Assembly (NCBI RefSeq): GCF_009903625.1
Contig: NZ_CP047569.1
Location: 2,582,501 to 2,646,500, forward strand
Direction of reading: 5' to 3'
Length of the DNA stretch: 64,000 bases
Source of the DNA: Microbulbifer sp. ALW1
Lineage (GTDB): Bacteria; Pseudomonadota; Gammaproteobacteria; Pseudomonadales; Cellvibrionaceae
The notes under the pieces are model-generated. The model was not told the origin of the DNA. It saw nothing but the letters and a program-made list of their open reading frames with translations, and did no database searches. Each line of letters starts with the position of its first letter. Positions within the stretch are counted from its first letter, which is position 1. This document shows, one piece after another, positions 10,322-17,167 of the stretch. The translations under genes and the position numbers were made by a program.

Positions 10322-11539
10322 TCACTTTCGAAGCAACAGCTTCGGGTCGATGCTGATTCCTACCTCTTTGTACTCCCGCTCGTGCCCTCCGAGATAAAAC
10401 TTCTCCGTGATTTCCGCGTCGGTGTGGGCGCAGATTTCTGCAATTTGTTCCGAGCTGTGGCCTGACTTTTTCAGCAGGTGAGAGGCTAGGGCGCGCACCT
10501 CATGAAATGTCGGGCGGGCATCGCTTGGCAGATCTTGGCGAACCCCGACGGCATCACGGGCCTCTTTAAACTGGTTCGATAATCTTGCCGGCATCAGTCG
10601 GCACCAATGCTCTTCTTGTTTCGCTCTCGGTTGTCGTTTCTTCGGTTGATAGGAAACGGCGAAGGGACAGCGGTAGTTCTGCAGCGACAGCTCCCGGGCG
10701 CGGTTGATTACCTGGCGCAGCCCTGGGTGGTGGCTGTAACTCCAGCGCAGATAGGTGGCCCGTTCTTCACCGCGCTGGTTGATGGACTTGTCGACTCCCT
10801 TGTCGATTCCAGCCTCGGTAACATGCTCATCCAGGCGCAGGCTGCACACGTCACCCCGACGCATGGTTGTCAGCAGGGAGAGGTCCATAGCGATCTGCAG
10901 GCCGTCATATCCCAGTTCACCCGCCATATCGTAGACGCGCCAGAAATCGGGCAGTGTCAGGCGCTGGCGCACTTTCGGCGGTCGTTGCCGTGGGATCAGT
11001 TTCGGCGCCTCATCACTGGTGTTGAACGGGTTAAATGGCAGCTTTGGCACCGCACCCTCCAGCATAAGGAAGTTGACGAAACTGCGTAGCGCGGCGCGAC
11101 TGTTGCGTTGCGGGTGGTAATCCTGCGCCTCCCACCATTCCCGTACCACAGGCAGGGTGAGCTCGTGGGGCATGGGGTTATTTAGCTGCTCGCACATGCG
11201 CTCTACGTAGCGACGCTTTTGGGCCCAACGTGCGGCAGTTGCCTGCTTCGGGTGGTTCAGTTCCATCCAGCCAACCCAGTCGCTGTAGCGGTCCAGCAGG
11301 CTGCCGGCGCGAGCGGTCCACACCGTTTCATTAGCGGCGGGCTGGCGCTTATAGAGATCCCGCTGCCGGTTGGCCTGCTTTGCCTGGCGAATGGCTTCCG
11401 CAGTGGGTGCGTAAAATGTCAGGCTGGATCCGTCCGGGCGTATGTACCGCCAGTAGTTCACCCGCTTTTTCGGGTCGGTGTAGAGGTTTTCCGGCAGCTC
11501 TTGGCCGTCCACAAACCTTGGCTTACGTGGTCTTGCCAT
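10322..11539 (-). CDS. int: Phage tyrosine recombinase (integrase)
   Basis: This 405-residue site-specific recombinase inserts and, with the excisionase, removes the prophage at tRNA-Pro. An N-terminal arm-binding part (1-90) and a SAM-like core-binding domain (95-190) precede the catalytic domain. Visible active-site residues are Arg in TTMRRGDVCSL, His346 and Arg349 in TFHEVRAL, His372 in EICAHTD and the nucleophile Tyr382 in EKFYLGG. The frame runs upstream to 11674, but ATG 11539 has AAGGGAAG at good spacing and starts a plausible basic N-terminus (MARPRKPRF). Its 3' end faces attL. Confidence 0.93.
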   Translation of the reverse strand: MARPRKPRFVDGQELPENLYTDPKKRVNYWRYIRPDGSSLTFYAPTAEAIRQAKQANRQRDLYKRQPAANETVWTARAGSLLDRYSDWVGWMELNHPKQATAARWAQKRRYVERMCEQLNNPMPHELTLPVVREWWEAQDYHPQRNSRAALRSFVNFLMLEGAVPKLPFNPFNTSDEAPKLIPRQRPPKVRQRLTLPDFWRVYDMAGELGYDGLQIAMDLSLLTTMRRGDVCSLRLDEHVTEAGIDKGVDKSINQRGEERATYLRWSYSHHPGLRQVINRARELSLQNYRCPFAVSYQPKKRQPRAKQEEHWCRLMPARLSNQFKEARDAVGVRQDLPSDARPTFHEVRALASHLLKKSGHSSEQIAEICAHTDAEITEKFYLGGHEREYKEVGISIDPKLLLRK

Positions 11540-11555
11540 TGTTCTTCCCTTGAAA

Positions 11556-11798
11556 TTATCTGCGCGCCAGAAGCGGTGAAATCGGCTCGGCTTCTTCGGC
11601 GTTTGCTGCGCGCTCTTCCGTACGGATGGTGCTGGGGTCGTGGAACCCGTTGCGGTAAATATACAACCGGTCACCTAGCCAGCGCCCGGCGACTTCACCG
11701 GCGGCCACCCACTTGATGACGGTTTCTCGCGCTGGCTGAGTGCCGGCAAAACTCTCGCGCACCCAGTCTTTCCAGTACATAAGTTGATTGGTGCTCAT
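11556..11798 (-). CDS. Excisionase-like small protein
   Basis: At 80 residues, this protein resembles the DUF1233/Exc excisionase group: WKDWVRESFAGTQPARETVIKW followed by a short winged-helix tail (GEVAGRWLGDRLYIYRNG). It lies 16 bases upstream of int on the same strand, where recombination directionality factors usually sit. Such proteins bend attachment-site DNA and favour excision. No enzyme activity is expected. The assignment rests on fold pattern and position. Confidence 0.7.
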   Translation of the reverse strand: MSTNQLMYWKDWVRESFAGTQPARETVIKWVAAGEVAGRWLGDRLYIYRNGFHDPSTIRTEERAANAEEAEPISPLLARR

Positions 11799-11802
11799 GG
11801 AA

Positions 11803-12093
11803 TCACCTTAAAAACATTTCCAGCTGTTTCTTCTGGGAGCCATCATCGGTACTGCTGACGATGTGCTTGTAGGCTTCGAATCCGCCATGATCGAGGTCGG
11901 CATTTGGCCGCAGTTCGCAGTATTCGAGCTGGGTCCAGGTGATACCGGGTTGCTTTTCCGCGCGTACCGCCAGTGCGTCTTGATGGGCTTCTTGGCGATT
12001 GGCGCCCCAGCCCCAGACGCATTTCTGTGTGTGATCAACGGCCGCGATCATCACGCCTTCTCCGCGACTTTTCACTCGGATCGAGTAGACCAC
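11803..12093 (-). CDS. Hypothetical early phage protein
   Basis: The 96-residue protein has an N-terminal beta-rich part (MVYSIRVKSRGEGVMIAAVDH, then CVWGWGANRQEAHQDA) and a charged C-terminus. I do not recognise the family. It starts inside the last 22 bases of the upstream gene, and TTG/ATG choice is not in doubt because the overlapped junction suggests coupled translation. It belongs to the leftward early operon. Confidence 0.6.
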   Translation of the reverse strand: MVYSIRVKSRGEGVMIAAVDHTQKCVWGWGANRQEAHQDALAVRAEKQPGITWTQLEYCELRPNADLDHGGFEAYKHIVSSTDDGSQKKQLEMFLR

Positions 12094-12362
12094 TTTTCTA
12101 TCACCCCCGATTTCCAGTCTACCTTTGCCTGCGGCGGCGTTAGTGTGGCGCTGGCATCAAAGCTGCTTTTGTAGCCAAACAGGTAATAGTTCACTTTGAA
12201 CCCCACCAAGCGGGCTATCTCCGGGGATCTTGCGCGCACGTAGCGTGTGGCGAGGTGGTTGCCGCGCTTATCGGTGATTATTACGCTGTAGCTCCGGGGC
12301 TCGTGTTCGTGGGGCAGGGCGTTTATCTTTTCTTGCAGCTGTTCTTCGGTGAGCTTTCCCAT
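12072..12362 (-). CDS. Hypothetical early phage protein
   Basis: The 96-residue product begins MGKLTEEQLQEKINALPHEH. A central strand/helix part (SYSVIITDKRGNHLATRYVR) precedes RLVGFKVNYYLFGYKSS. The family is not recognised. The frame extends to 12479, but ATG 12362 forms a TGATG junction with the gene upstream, the usual phage arrangement, so it is the chosen start. Confidence 0.6.
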   Translation of the reverse strand: MGKLTEEQLQEKINALPHEHEPRSYSVIITDKRGNHLATRYVRARSPEIARLVGFKVNYYLFGYKSSFDASATLTPPQAKVDWKSGVIEKWSTRSE

Positions 12363-12907
12363 CAGGCTGCCGCCTCGCTCGGTTCGATTACTTGCTTTAA
12401 CCCTTCTTGCGCTGCCACCACAATCCGACGTAGGTAGTGGTAATCCGGGTTTTCTTCTTCCGGTAGGCAGTACCACCATTCCTCTCCGAACACGGAGGAG
12501 AGTAGGTCACCGCATTCGTGCGCGAGGATCTCCAGGCTTTCCAGGTGCTGGATGCCGTCTGCCTCGTCCCAATACTCGCGGGCGTTTTCTGCGGTGATTT
12601 CTTCCGCACGGCGCAGCCTGCGAATTTCCTCTTTTACCTTGTCGGTCAACCCGTCCAGGCTGGTTTGCCTGCTCTGTAGGCCGGGCGCCAAGTTTCCGAT
12701 GAGATACTGCGGGTGGCAGCGGGTGAAAAATACTTCGACCGGATCACCGCTCATGCCGCCCCAGTAGGCAGCCCACGCCTTGCTGTAGCACTGGATGTGG
12801 ATACGACCTTTGCCCGGCTCGAAGTTTTCCAGGTGAATGGTGATTGGATCCAAGCTCTCCAGCTCGGTGAGCTTGATTGTTCTGGTGACGGCTTCCGTGA
12901 TTTTCAT
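12362..12907 (-). CDS. Hypothetical early phage protein, 181 aa
   Basis: This acidic protein has a beta-rich N-terminal half (TIHLENFEPGKGRIHIQCY, then KAWAAYWGGMSGDPVEVFF) and a helical C-terminal half rich in Glu and Arg. Similar uncharacterised proteins occur in lambdoid prophages; no catalytic motif is visible. Its stop overlaps the next start by one base. Because such early-left genes often encode anti-host functions, a search is worthwhile, but no function is claimed. Confidence 0.6.
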   Translation of the reverse strand: MKITEAVTRTIKLTELESLDPITIHLENFEPGKGRIHIQCYSKAWAAYWGGMSGDPVEVFFTRCHPQYLIGNLAPGLQSRQTSLDGLTDKVKEEIRRLRRAEEITAENAREYWDEADGIQHLESLEILAHECGDLLSSVFGEEWWYCLPEEENPDYHYLRRIVVAAQEGLKQVIEPSEAAA

Positions 12908-12920
12908 TTTCCCTATCCCG

Positions 12921-13178
12921 TTAACTAAAGGGGTAAAGCTCTGTTTTACCCATGGTCAATTTCTTGGGGGTGCGCAGTTTGCGGTCTGACCCAGACGCTT
13001 TGTGTCGGCGCCGCAATTCTGCGAATACTGCTTTCTCTACCTGCGCATATTTATCCGCGCGCAATGCCACCCGCGAAGGGGGGGCAGACTTACAGCGTTT
13101 GAATGCGACGATGAAGCGGTCCACCTCATCCTTCACCGCAGTGGCACTTTTGTTCAGCGGTATCTTTGAAATATCCAT
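12921..13178 (-). CDS. Hypothetical basic early phage protein
   Basis: The 85-residue, lysine/arginine-rich product starts MDISKIPLNKSATAVKDEVD and looks helical up to about residue 60, with a basic C-terminal tail. GGGAGG precedes the ATG at good spacing. No family is recognised. It lies in the leftward operon, 13 bases before the next gene. Confidence 0.55.
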   Translation of the reverse strand: MDISKIPLNKSATAVKDEVDRFIVAFKRCKSAPPSRVALRADKYAQVEKAVFAELRRRHKASGSDRKLRTPKKLTMGKTELYPFS

Positions 13179-13303
13179 ATCTCCCTCCCGTTAAAAATGG
13201 GCGCTATACCAGCCGCCCTACGCTCTGACTGATGGGCATGTGCCCGGTGAAATTAAGCTGCTTCGGTTGTGCGCTCGCGTGCCACTTACCGCTCTTGTCC
13301 GTT

Positions 13304-13495
13304 TTAACTTTCGCGTCTGGCTTTGTTGGTAATAGCTGCCAGGCCAGTGCAGATGGCGCTCTGAGCCCGGATCAATTGCAGGCGGTAATGAGCCACGCTG
13401 TTGACGTGGGCAAGTTCGGCTTTGAGGTCCCGAATTTCATGGTCCCGCTGACGTAGTTGAGCCTCGAGGGCTTCAATTCTGTTGCTGTCGCCCAT
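13304..13495 (-). CDS. Small coiled-coil phage protein
   Basis: The 63-residue product has a heptad-rich N-terminal helix (RIEALEAQLRQRDHEIRDLK) and a second helix rich in Ala and Ile. It is probably an oligomeric helical protein. The family is not recognised. It starts 3 bases after the PrtN-like gene ends, so the two are likely translated from one transcript. Confidence 0.5.
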   Translation of the reverse strand: MGDSNRIEALEAQLRQRDHEIRDLKAELAHVNSVAHYRLQLIRAQSAICTGLAAITNKARRES

Positions 13496-13498
13496 GGG

Positions 13499-13750
13499 TC
13501 ACCCGTTCAGCCTTTTCCAGTCGTGCTGTGCTTCTGCGCGGCGCTTGTCGATGTGGCCGGCGAGGTCGGCGGCGCTGACCAGCCACTGGCTCTTCTGGCT
13601 GCCGCCGCGGTAGGCCGGTACCGGCAGCTGTTGCAGGCGGGCACGCTCGACCGCTTTGCGCGGATTTATGCCGAAGTATTTGTCGCAGCACTGGTTCAGC
13701 GGTATGTCCGCACTGCCGAATTCCGCCATGAGCAAAAACAGCGTATTCAT
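13499..13750 (-). CDS. PrtN-like (pyocin activator) transcription factor
   Basis: The 83-residue product begins MNTLFLLMAEFGSADIPLNQ and continues CCDKYFGINPRKAVERARLQ, followed by PVPAYRGGSQKSQWLVSAAD. This matches the PrtN family, small helix-turn-helix activators that switch on pyocin genes in Pseudomonas aeruginosa after DNA damage. Here it sits in a prophage early operon, so its likely target is phage genes. The frame extends to 13861, but ATG 13750 gives the family start and a 4-base overlap with the upstream gene. The DNA target is unknown. Confidence 0.75.
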   Translation of the reverse strand: MNTLFLLMAEFGSADIPLNQCCDKYFGINPRKAVERARLQQLPVPAYRGGSQKSQWLVSAADLAGHIDKRRAEAQHDWKRLNG

Positions 13751-14088
13751 GCGGCAGTGTTCTCCTTTGGTTTCAGGTTGCTGCGGTCTTCGATGTTGTC
13801 GGCGAGTAGTTCCAGGCGCAGCTTGAGTACTTCTGTGGCGCCACTCAGTCGGGCGGCCCATTCGGCAGGCTCACGCGCTTTGCCCGCGAGCTTTACGTAG
13901 TGCTCTGTGCTGGCGATGGCGCTGCGGAGGTCTGCGACCAAGGTTTCCGGCTGCAGTTGCCGTTGCAGGCTACTGATGGCTGCCTGCACTGCGCATTCCA
14001 GGTAATCAAGACGCGCTTGAGCTGATGCTCCGGGGTGTGCGTCGACGGCTCTCTTCAGTGCGTTTGCGACGGTATTGGGGGTGTTCAT
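13747..14088 (-). CDS. Hypothetical helical phage protein
   Basis: A 113-residue, alanine- and leucine-rich protein, nearly all predicted helix (LDYLECAVQAAISSLQRQL; ATEVLKLRLELLADNIED). The family is not recognised. It overlaps its neighbours by 4 bases at both ends (ATGA-type junctions), which places it firmly in the leftward early operon. Confidence 0.55.
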   Translation of the reverse strand: MNTPNTVANALKRAVDAHPGASAQARLDYLECAVQAAISSLQRQLQPETLVADLRSAIASTEHYVKLAGKAREPAEWAARLSGATEVLKLRLELLADNIEDRSNLKPKENTAA

Positions 14089-14414
14089 GCCATGTCCTCC
14101 CGGTTGCGGATCCGCACAATCTGGCCAGCGCGCCGCGGCATACGTGGGCGCAGTAGGTCATTGCCGGTGCTGGTGGCGCTCATTACCAGGGTGGTCAGCA
14201 GGCACAGCTGAATCATTCCGTGCTTCATGGCAGTGGCGACGGCATCCGGGCAGCCCCGGGCGTGCAGCTTGAAAAAGCACTCCGTGAGCAGGTTGGATAC
14301 GTTGGCTTTGGAGCAGCCCATTACCTCGGCGGTCTCGGCGTTGCTGAGTCCCTTCGCGCGGCAAGTGAGTGCTTGTACCTGGCGTGGTGCCAGTTTGCGG
14401 TAGCTGGTTTGCAT
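14085..14414 (-). CDS. LuxR-type HTH regulator, first gene of leftward operon
   Basis: This 109-residue protein carries a GerE/LuxR helix-turn-helix in residues 5-65: LAPRQVQALTCRAKGLSNAE, then TAEVMGCSKANVSNLLTECF. No receiver or autoinducer-binding domain is present, so it is a stand-alone DNA-binding module. A basic tail with PRMPRRAGQIVRIR follows a short hydrophobic stretch. It is the promoter-proximal gene downstream of the OL-like operator and would be repressed in the lysogen. It may regulate the genes behind it, but targets are unknown. Confidence 0.7.
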   Translation of the reverse strand: MQTSYRKLAPRQVQALTCRAKGLSNAETAEVMGCSKANVSNLLTECFFKLHARGCPDAVATAMKHGMIQLCLLTTLVMSATSTGNDLLRPRMPRRAGQIVRIRNREDMA

Positions 14415-14444
14415 TGGTGTTCTCCCGTGTCCCTGATATAAAAA

Positions 14445-14486
14445 TTACCAATGGTAATATTACCAGTCAAGCGTTTTGGTAATATT
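14445..14486. promoter_or_regulatory. OL-like operator cluster
   Basis: Overlapping palindromes lie between divergent genes: TTACCAATGGTAA (14445-14457), GGTAATATTACC (14453-14464) and a further TTTTGGTAATATT (14474-14486). The GGTAATATTACC core recurs exactly in the repressor/Cro control region at 18664-18675, so both are probably bound by the CI-like or YdaS-like protein. Confidence 0.75.
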
Positions 14487-14623
14487 TCTTTATCTAATAG
14501 TTCGGGATAGGGCTGTAATGGCACGTAATGGGGCAGGTGTTCCGACGACCGTCCAGTACTGGTATGCTCGGGGTGGCACCGAAAGTGCCAACAAGTTCAC
14601 AACAAAAATAAAGGGGGCTTCCC

Positions 14624-14875
14624 ATGAACCTGAGCGAAAAATCGCGCACCGTTTCCTTTCTCCTGACTCTTCTATTCGGGCCGCTCGGCCTGCTTTATTC
14701 CTCCATTGCCGGGGGCATCATTTTGATCATTGTGGCGGTGGTGAGCGCTCCGACGGTCATCGGGCCAATTGTCTGCTGGGTATTGGCGATCTTGATTGGT
14801 GACCACTCCACGCATAAGCACAACAAGAGTATTCGTGAGTTCAAGGGCATGATGGCTAATAAGGCGGGGTCGTAA
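14624..14875 (+). CDS. Small inner-membrane protein
   Basis: The 83-residue protein has two hydrophobic segments separated by a short turn: VSFLLTLLFGPLGLLYSSIA and GIILIIVAVVSAPTVIGPIV, and a hydrophilic basic C-terminus. The glycine-rich hairpin (FGPLGLLYS) recalls TM2-type proteins. It sits 4 bases before the lipoprotein gene and the pair reads away from the OL-like operator. It may be a lysogenic-conversion gene; its function is unknown. Confidence 0.65.
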   Translation: MNLSEKSRTVSFLLTLLFGPLGLLYSSIAGGIILIIVAVVSAPTVIGPIVCWVLAILIGDHSTHKHNKSIREFKGMMANKAGS

Positions 14876-14879
14876 GGGA

Positions 14880-15779
14880 ATGAAGATATCTAATTGTTTA
14901 GTTGCAGTATTGGTGGCGTTAGCACTTACCGCCTGTGGGGATCCCAAAGTAGACGGTTCCAGTGAGGAAGCGTTCAAGGAGTCAATGGCCAAGGTGGTTG
15001 CTTCTCTGCCAGCTTCCGAGCATGAGAAATTTTCCGGCGCGGTAATGACCCTGATGATGGGGGGCCAGGACTTTTTCAAACTGGCGGCCATGGGGGAGGC
15101 GGGCGCCGACCAGATGGAGATCCAGGCACGCGCCAAGATGAACGGTAAAACCGCCGATGAAATTCTGGCGATGGCTGAAGAGCTGCAGCGCAAGCTGAAG
15201 GCGAAGCAGGAGAAAGAGGAGGCCGAAGAGGAGCAGCGTCGCAAAGAGCAGGCCGCACGGGATGCCGAGCGGAAGCGTCAGCAGGCGTTGGAGGAGTTGC
15301 AGGCCCTGGAGGCGGATATGGCAAAGGCCGAGGCCGCCGCCGCGGATCTTGGCAAATTTCAAGTTTTGAATGCCAGATACTACGAAAAGGTGACCAAATC
15401 CGATTTCTATACGCATCGGTCGAAAACGATCGAAATCACCGTGCGCAATGGTACGGATAAGCCGGTGTCCCGCGCCTACTTCAAAGGCACGCTGGCCAGC
15501 CAGGGGCGCAGCGTCCCCTGGGCGGTGGATACGTTTAATTACGAAATCCCGGGAGGTCTGGAGCCAGGCGAAAAGGCTACCTGGAAGCTGATGGGCGACT
15601 ACTCGGATTTTGCGCGCGCTGATGCACCAGGGGATGCAGTGTTGACTGTGGTTGTAGAGCGGCTCGACGGGGCGGATGGTGAGCCTATCGCCGACGCCCG
15701 CGTATTCGATGAGCGCAAAGCCGAACGCCTGACTGAACTGCAGGCGACCCTTGCCAGCACCGGCGCCGGGAATGGCTGA
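14880..15779 (+). CDS. Prophage lipoprotein with coiled coil and beta domain
   Basis: The 299-residue product has a lipoprotein signal with lipobox LTAC (Cys19), so the mature protein would be lipid-anchored in the envelope. After Cys19, residues 25-70 resemble the DUF6694-type lipoprotein stretch (DPKVDGSSEEAFKESMAKVV). A charged coiled coil spans about 95-160 (EELQRKLKAKQEKEEAEEEQ), followed by a beta-rich domain (ITVRNGTDKPVSRAYFKGTL). It is expressed from the cargo region between OL and the repressor, where superinfection-exclusion proteins often lie. That role is only inferred from position. Confidence 0.7.
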   Translation: MKISNCLVAVLVALALTACGDPKVDGSSEEAFKESMAKVVASLPASEHEKFSGAVMTLMMGGQDFFKLAAMGEAGADQMEIQARAKMNGKTADEILAMAEELQRKLKAKQEKEEAEEEQRRKEQAARDAERKRQQALEELQALEADMAKAEAAAADLGKFQVLNARYYEKVTKSDFYTHRSKTIEITVRNGTDKPVSRAYFKGTLASQGRSVPWAVDTFNYEIPGGLEPGEKATWKLMGDYSDFARADAPGDAVLTVVVERLDGADGEPIADARVFDERKAERLTELQATLASTGAGNG

Positions 15780-15802
15780 CCGTGCGGTCGATAGGCTTGA
15801 GC

Positions 15803-15824
15803 AGCCCGCTAAACGCGGGCTTTT
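15803..15824 (+). terminator. Terminator after lipoprotein gene
   Basis: AGCCCGC (15803-15809) pairs with GCGGGCT (15815-15821) and is followed by TTTT. It separates the lipoprotein pair from hicA. Confidence 0.7.
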
Positions 15825-15905
15825 AACGGGGATCAGCGGGTTTGCTGGCTTTACAGTGAAGTGCAACTAAAATATAGTTGCGGCCCGATTGGGGCTGTGT
15901 GATAA

Positions 15906-16169
15906 ATGGGTAAGAAAGATAAACAGGTCGCCCGGTTTTGGGAGGAGCCAACGCCAAGAGACTATTCTTGGGCAGAACTCAAAAGGGTTCTGGTCGGCGT
16001 GTATGGCTATGAGGAAAAGCAGGGTGCCGGTAGTCGGGTCAAATTCTTTGACCCTGCGCACAAGCTGCCCAAGCTCTATTTTCACAAGCCCCATCCGGGA
16101 AATATCGTTAAAGCGACCTATATAGATCAGGCGAGAGATACTCTTCGCCCTTACGTGGAAGGTCAGTAA
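15906..16169 (+). CDS. hicA: HicA-family mRNA-interferase toxin
   Basis: This 87-residue protein matches the HicA double-stranded-RNA-binding-like fold: WAELKRVLVGVYGYEEKQGA leads into GSRVKFF and YFHKPHPG, then a C-terminal helix. HicA toxins cleave mRNA independently of ribosomes. GSR at 42-44 and His60/His63 fill the motif positions of the GSRV/HxPHP subgroup; the catalytic residue is not proven here. The next gene, the antitoxin, starts directly after the stop codon. Together with the third gene it forms a module ended by a terminator. Confidence 0.8.
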   Translation: MGKKDKQVARFWEEPTPRDYSWAELKRVLVGVYGYEEKQGAGSRVKFFDPAHKLPKLYFHKPHPGNIVKATYIDQARDTLRPYVEGQ

Positions 16170-16661
16170 ATGGACAAGATGTTTAGCTACAAAGGCTACA
16201 AAGGTTCCATTGAGGTAGATCTGGAATATAACTGCCTCTATGGCAAAATTCTTTTTATTAAAGATTTGGTAAATTACGAGTCCCAAACAGTAGAGGGGCT
16301 TGAGGCCGAATTTAAAGCTGCGGTGGATGATTATCTCGCCGACTGTGCGGAAATGGGCGTTGAGCCTAATGCTTCTCTCAGTGGAACATTCAACGTGCGC
16401 ATTGGCCATGAGCTTCACGAGTATGCGTCCACTCAAGCTTACATAAGCGGCACCAGCCTTAACGATTGGGTCAAGCGACTGATTGATAATGACCGCTTAG
16501 GGAAGCGTGAAATCCACAACCATACCCATAACCATGTGCATGCTGGCCACAGTATTAGAATGAGCCTTGGCCGCCATCAGGTTAGTGACGATATCTGGGA
16601 AAGCCGCACACCGAAGATCGTACAGTTCCGCAAGCCTGGCAGTAAATCCGCTCATCATTAA
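16170..16661 (+). CDS. hicB: HicB-family antitoxin with C-terminal extension
   Basis: HicB binds and blocks HicA and represses the operon. Residues 1-65 form the degenerate RNase H-like HicB fold (SIEVDLEYNCLYGKILFIKD; VEGLEAEFKAAVDDYLADCA). Residues 70-108 resemble a ribbon-helix-helix DNA-binding part (LSGTFNVRIGHELHEYAS, then TSLNDWVKRLID). The last 55 residues are extra compared with typical HicB: a histidine-rich run (116-127) and a tail with DDIWESRTPKIVQF. The SecB-like gene 9 bases downstream makes this tail a candidate chaperone-addiction region, as described for TAC antitoxins. Confidence 0.8.
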   Translation: MDKMFSYKGYKGSIEVDLEYNCLYGKILFIKDLVNYESQTVEGLEAEFKAAVDDYLADCAEMGVEPNASLSGTFNVRIGHELHEYASTQAYISGTSLNDWVKRLIDNDRLGKREIHNHTHNHVHAGHSIRMSLGRHQVSDDIWESRTPKIVQFRKPGSKSAHH

Positions 16662-16670
16662 GACGAAAAT

Positions 16671-17102
16671 ATGTTCAAAGGACTACGAGTTTTAAAGATC
16701 GAATCCAACCTGGGGGAGATCGCCGCCCAGGACAATGTCGCCTTTGCCGTCGAGTTTAATACCAGCTGCGAGCGCGGTGATAAGTACGAAGGGCAGGAAG
16801 GGGTCCTCTCCGTATTTTTTGACCTAACGTTGGAATTTGTGCGTACGCAGGGAGACGAAGAGGGCGAGCCGGAAGTGATTGGCAAAAGCCAGATTTGCTC
16901 TCAATCCCTGTTTAAGGACGAGAAACCAGAAGGTGAGGGGTGGACCGATGCAGAGCTGGATGCCTTTGCGAAAAACTCCATGATGGTTATCTATCCGCAT
17001 GTCTACCAAAAGATGCAGCAGGTATTTAATATTCATGGGGCTGGCATGCCCAATTTGCCGTTAATGGTAAACCTTGCCGCCCTAGAGGAAATGAATCGCT
17101 GA
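16671..17102 (+). CDS. SecB-like chaperone of a toxin-antitoxin-chaperone module
   Basis: The 143-residue protein has the SecB pattern: beta strands at residues 20-30 (NVAFAVEFNT) and 45-60 (GVLSVFFDLTLEFVR), a middle strand, then a helix and loop near the end, MMVIYPHVYQKMQQVFNIHG, and MPNLPLMVNL. The ending parallels SecB's ILFPYARECI...PQLNLAPVNF. Host SecB serves protein export; SecB-like proteins in TAC operons instead stabilise the antitoxin. The gene is in the hicAB transcription unit and is followed by a strong terminator, which supports the TAC reading. It is short and divergent, so fold prediction should confirm it. Confidence 0.72.
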   Translation: MFKGLRVLKIESNLGEIAAQDNVAFAVEFNTSCERGDKYEGQEGVLSVFFDLTLEFVRTQGDEEGEPEVIGKSQICSQSLFKDEKPEGEGWTDAELDAFAKNSMMVIYPHVYQKMQQVFNIHGAGMPNLPLMVNLAALEEMNR

Positions 17103-17104
17103 TA

Positions 17105-17128
17105 AAAAGCCCGCAGTAGCGGGCTTTT
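17105..17128. terminator. Bidirectional terminator between hicAB module and dinD-like gene
   Basis: AAAAGCCCGC (17105-17114) pairs perfectly with GCGGGCTTTT (17119-17128) around a 4-base loop. It has A and T runs on both sides, so it can serve both convergent units. Confidence 0.85.
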
Positions 17129-17167
17129 GTTCAACTAGACGCCTCAGGGGCGATTCCAGCCAGCCCC

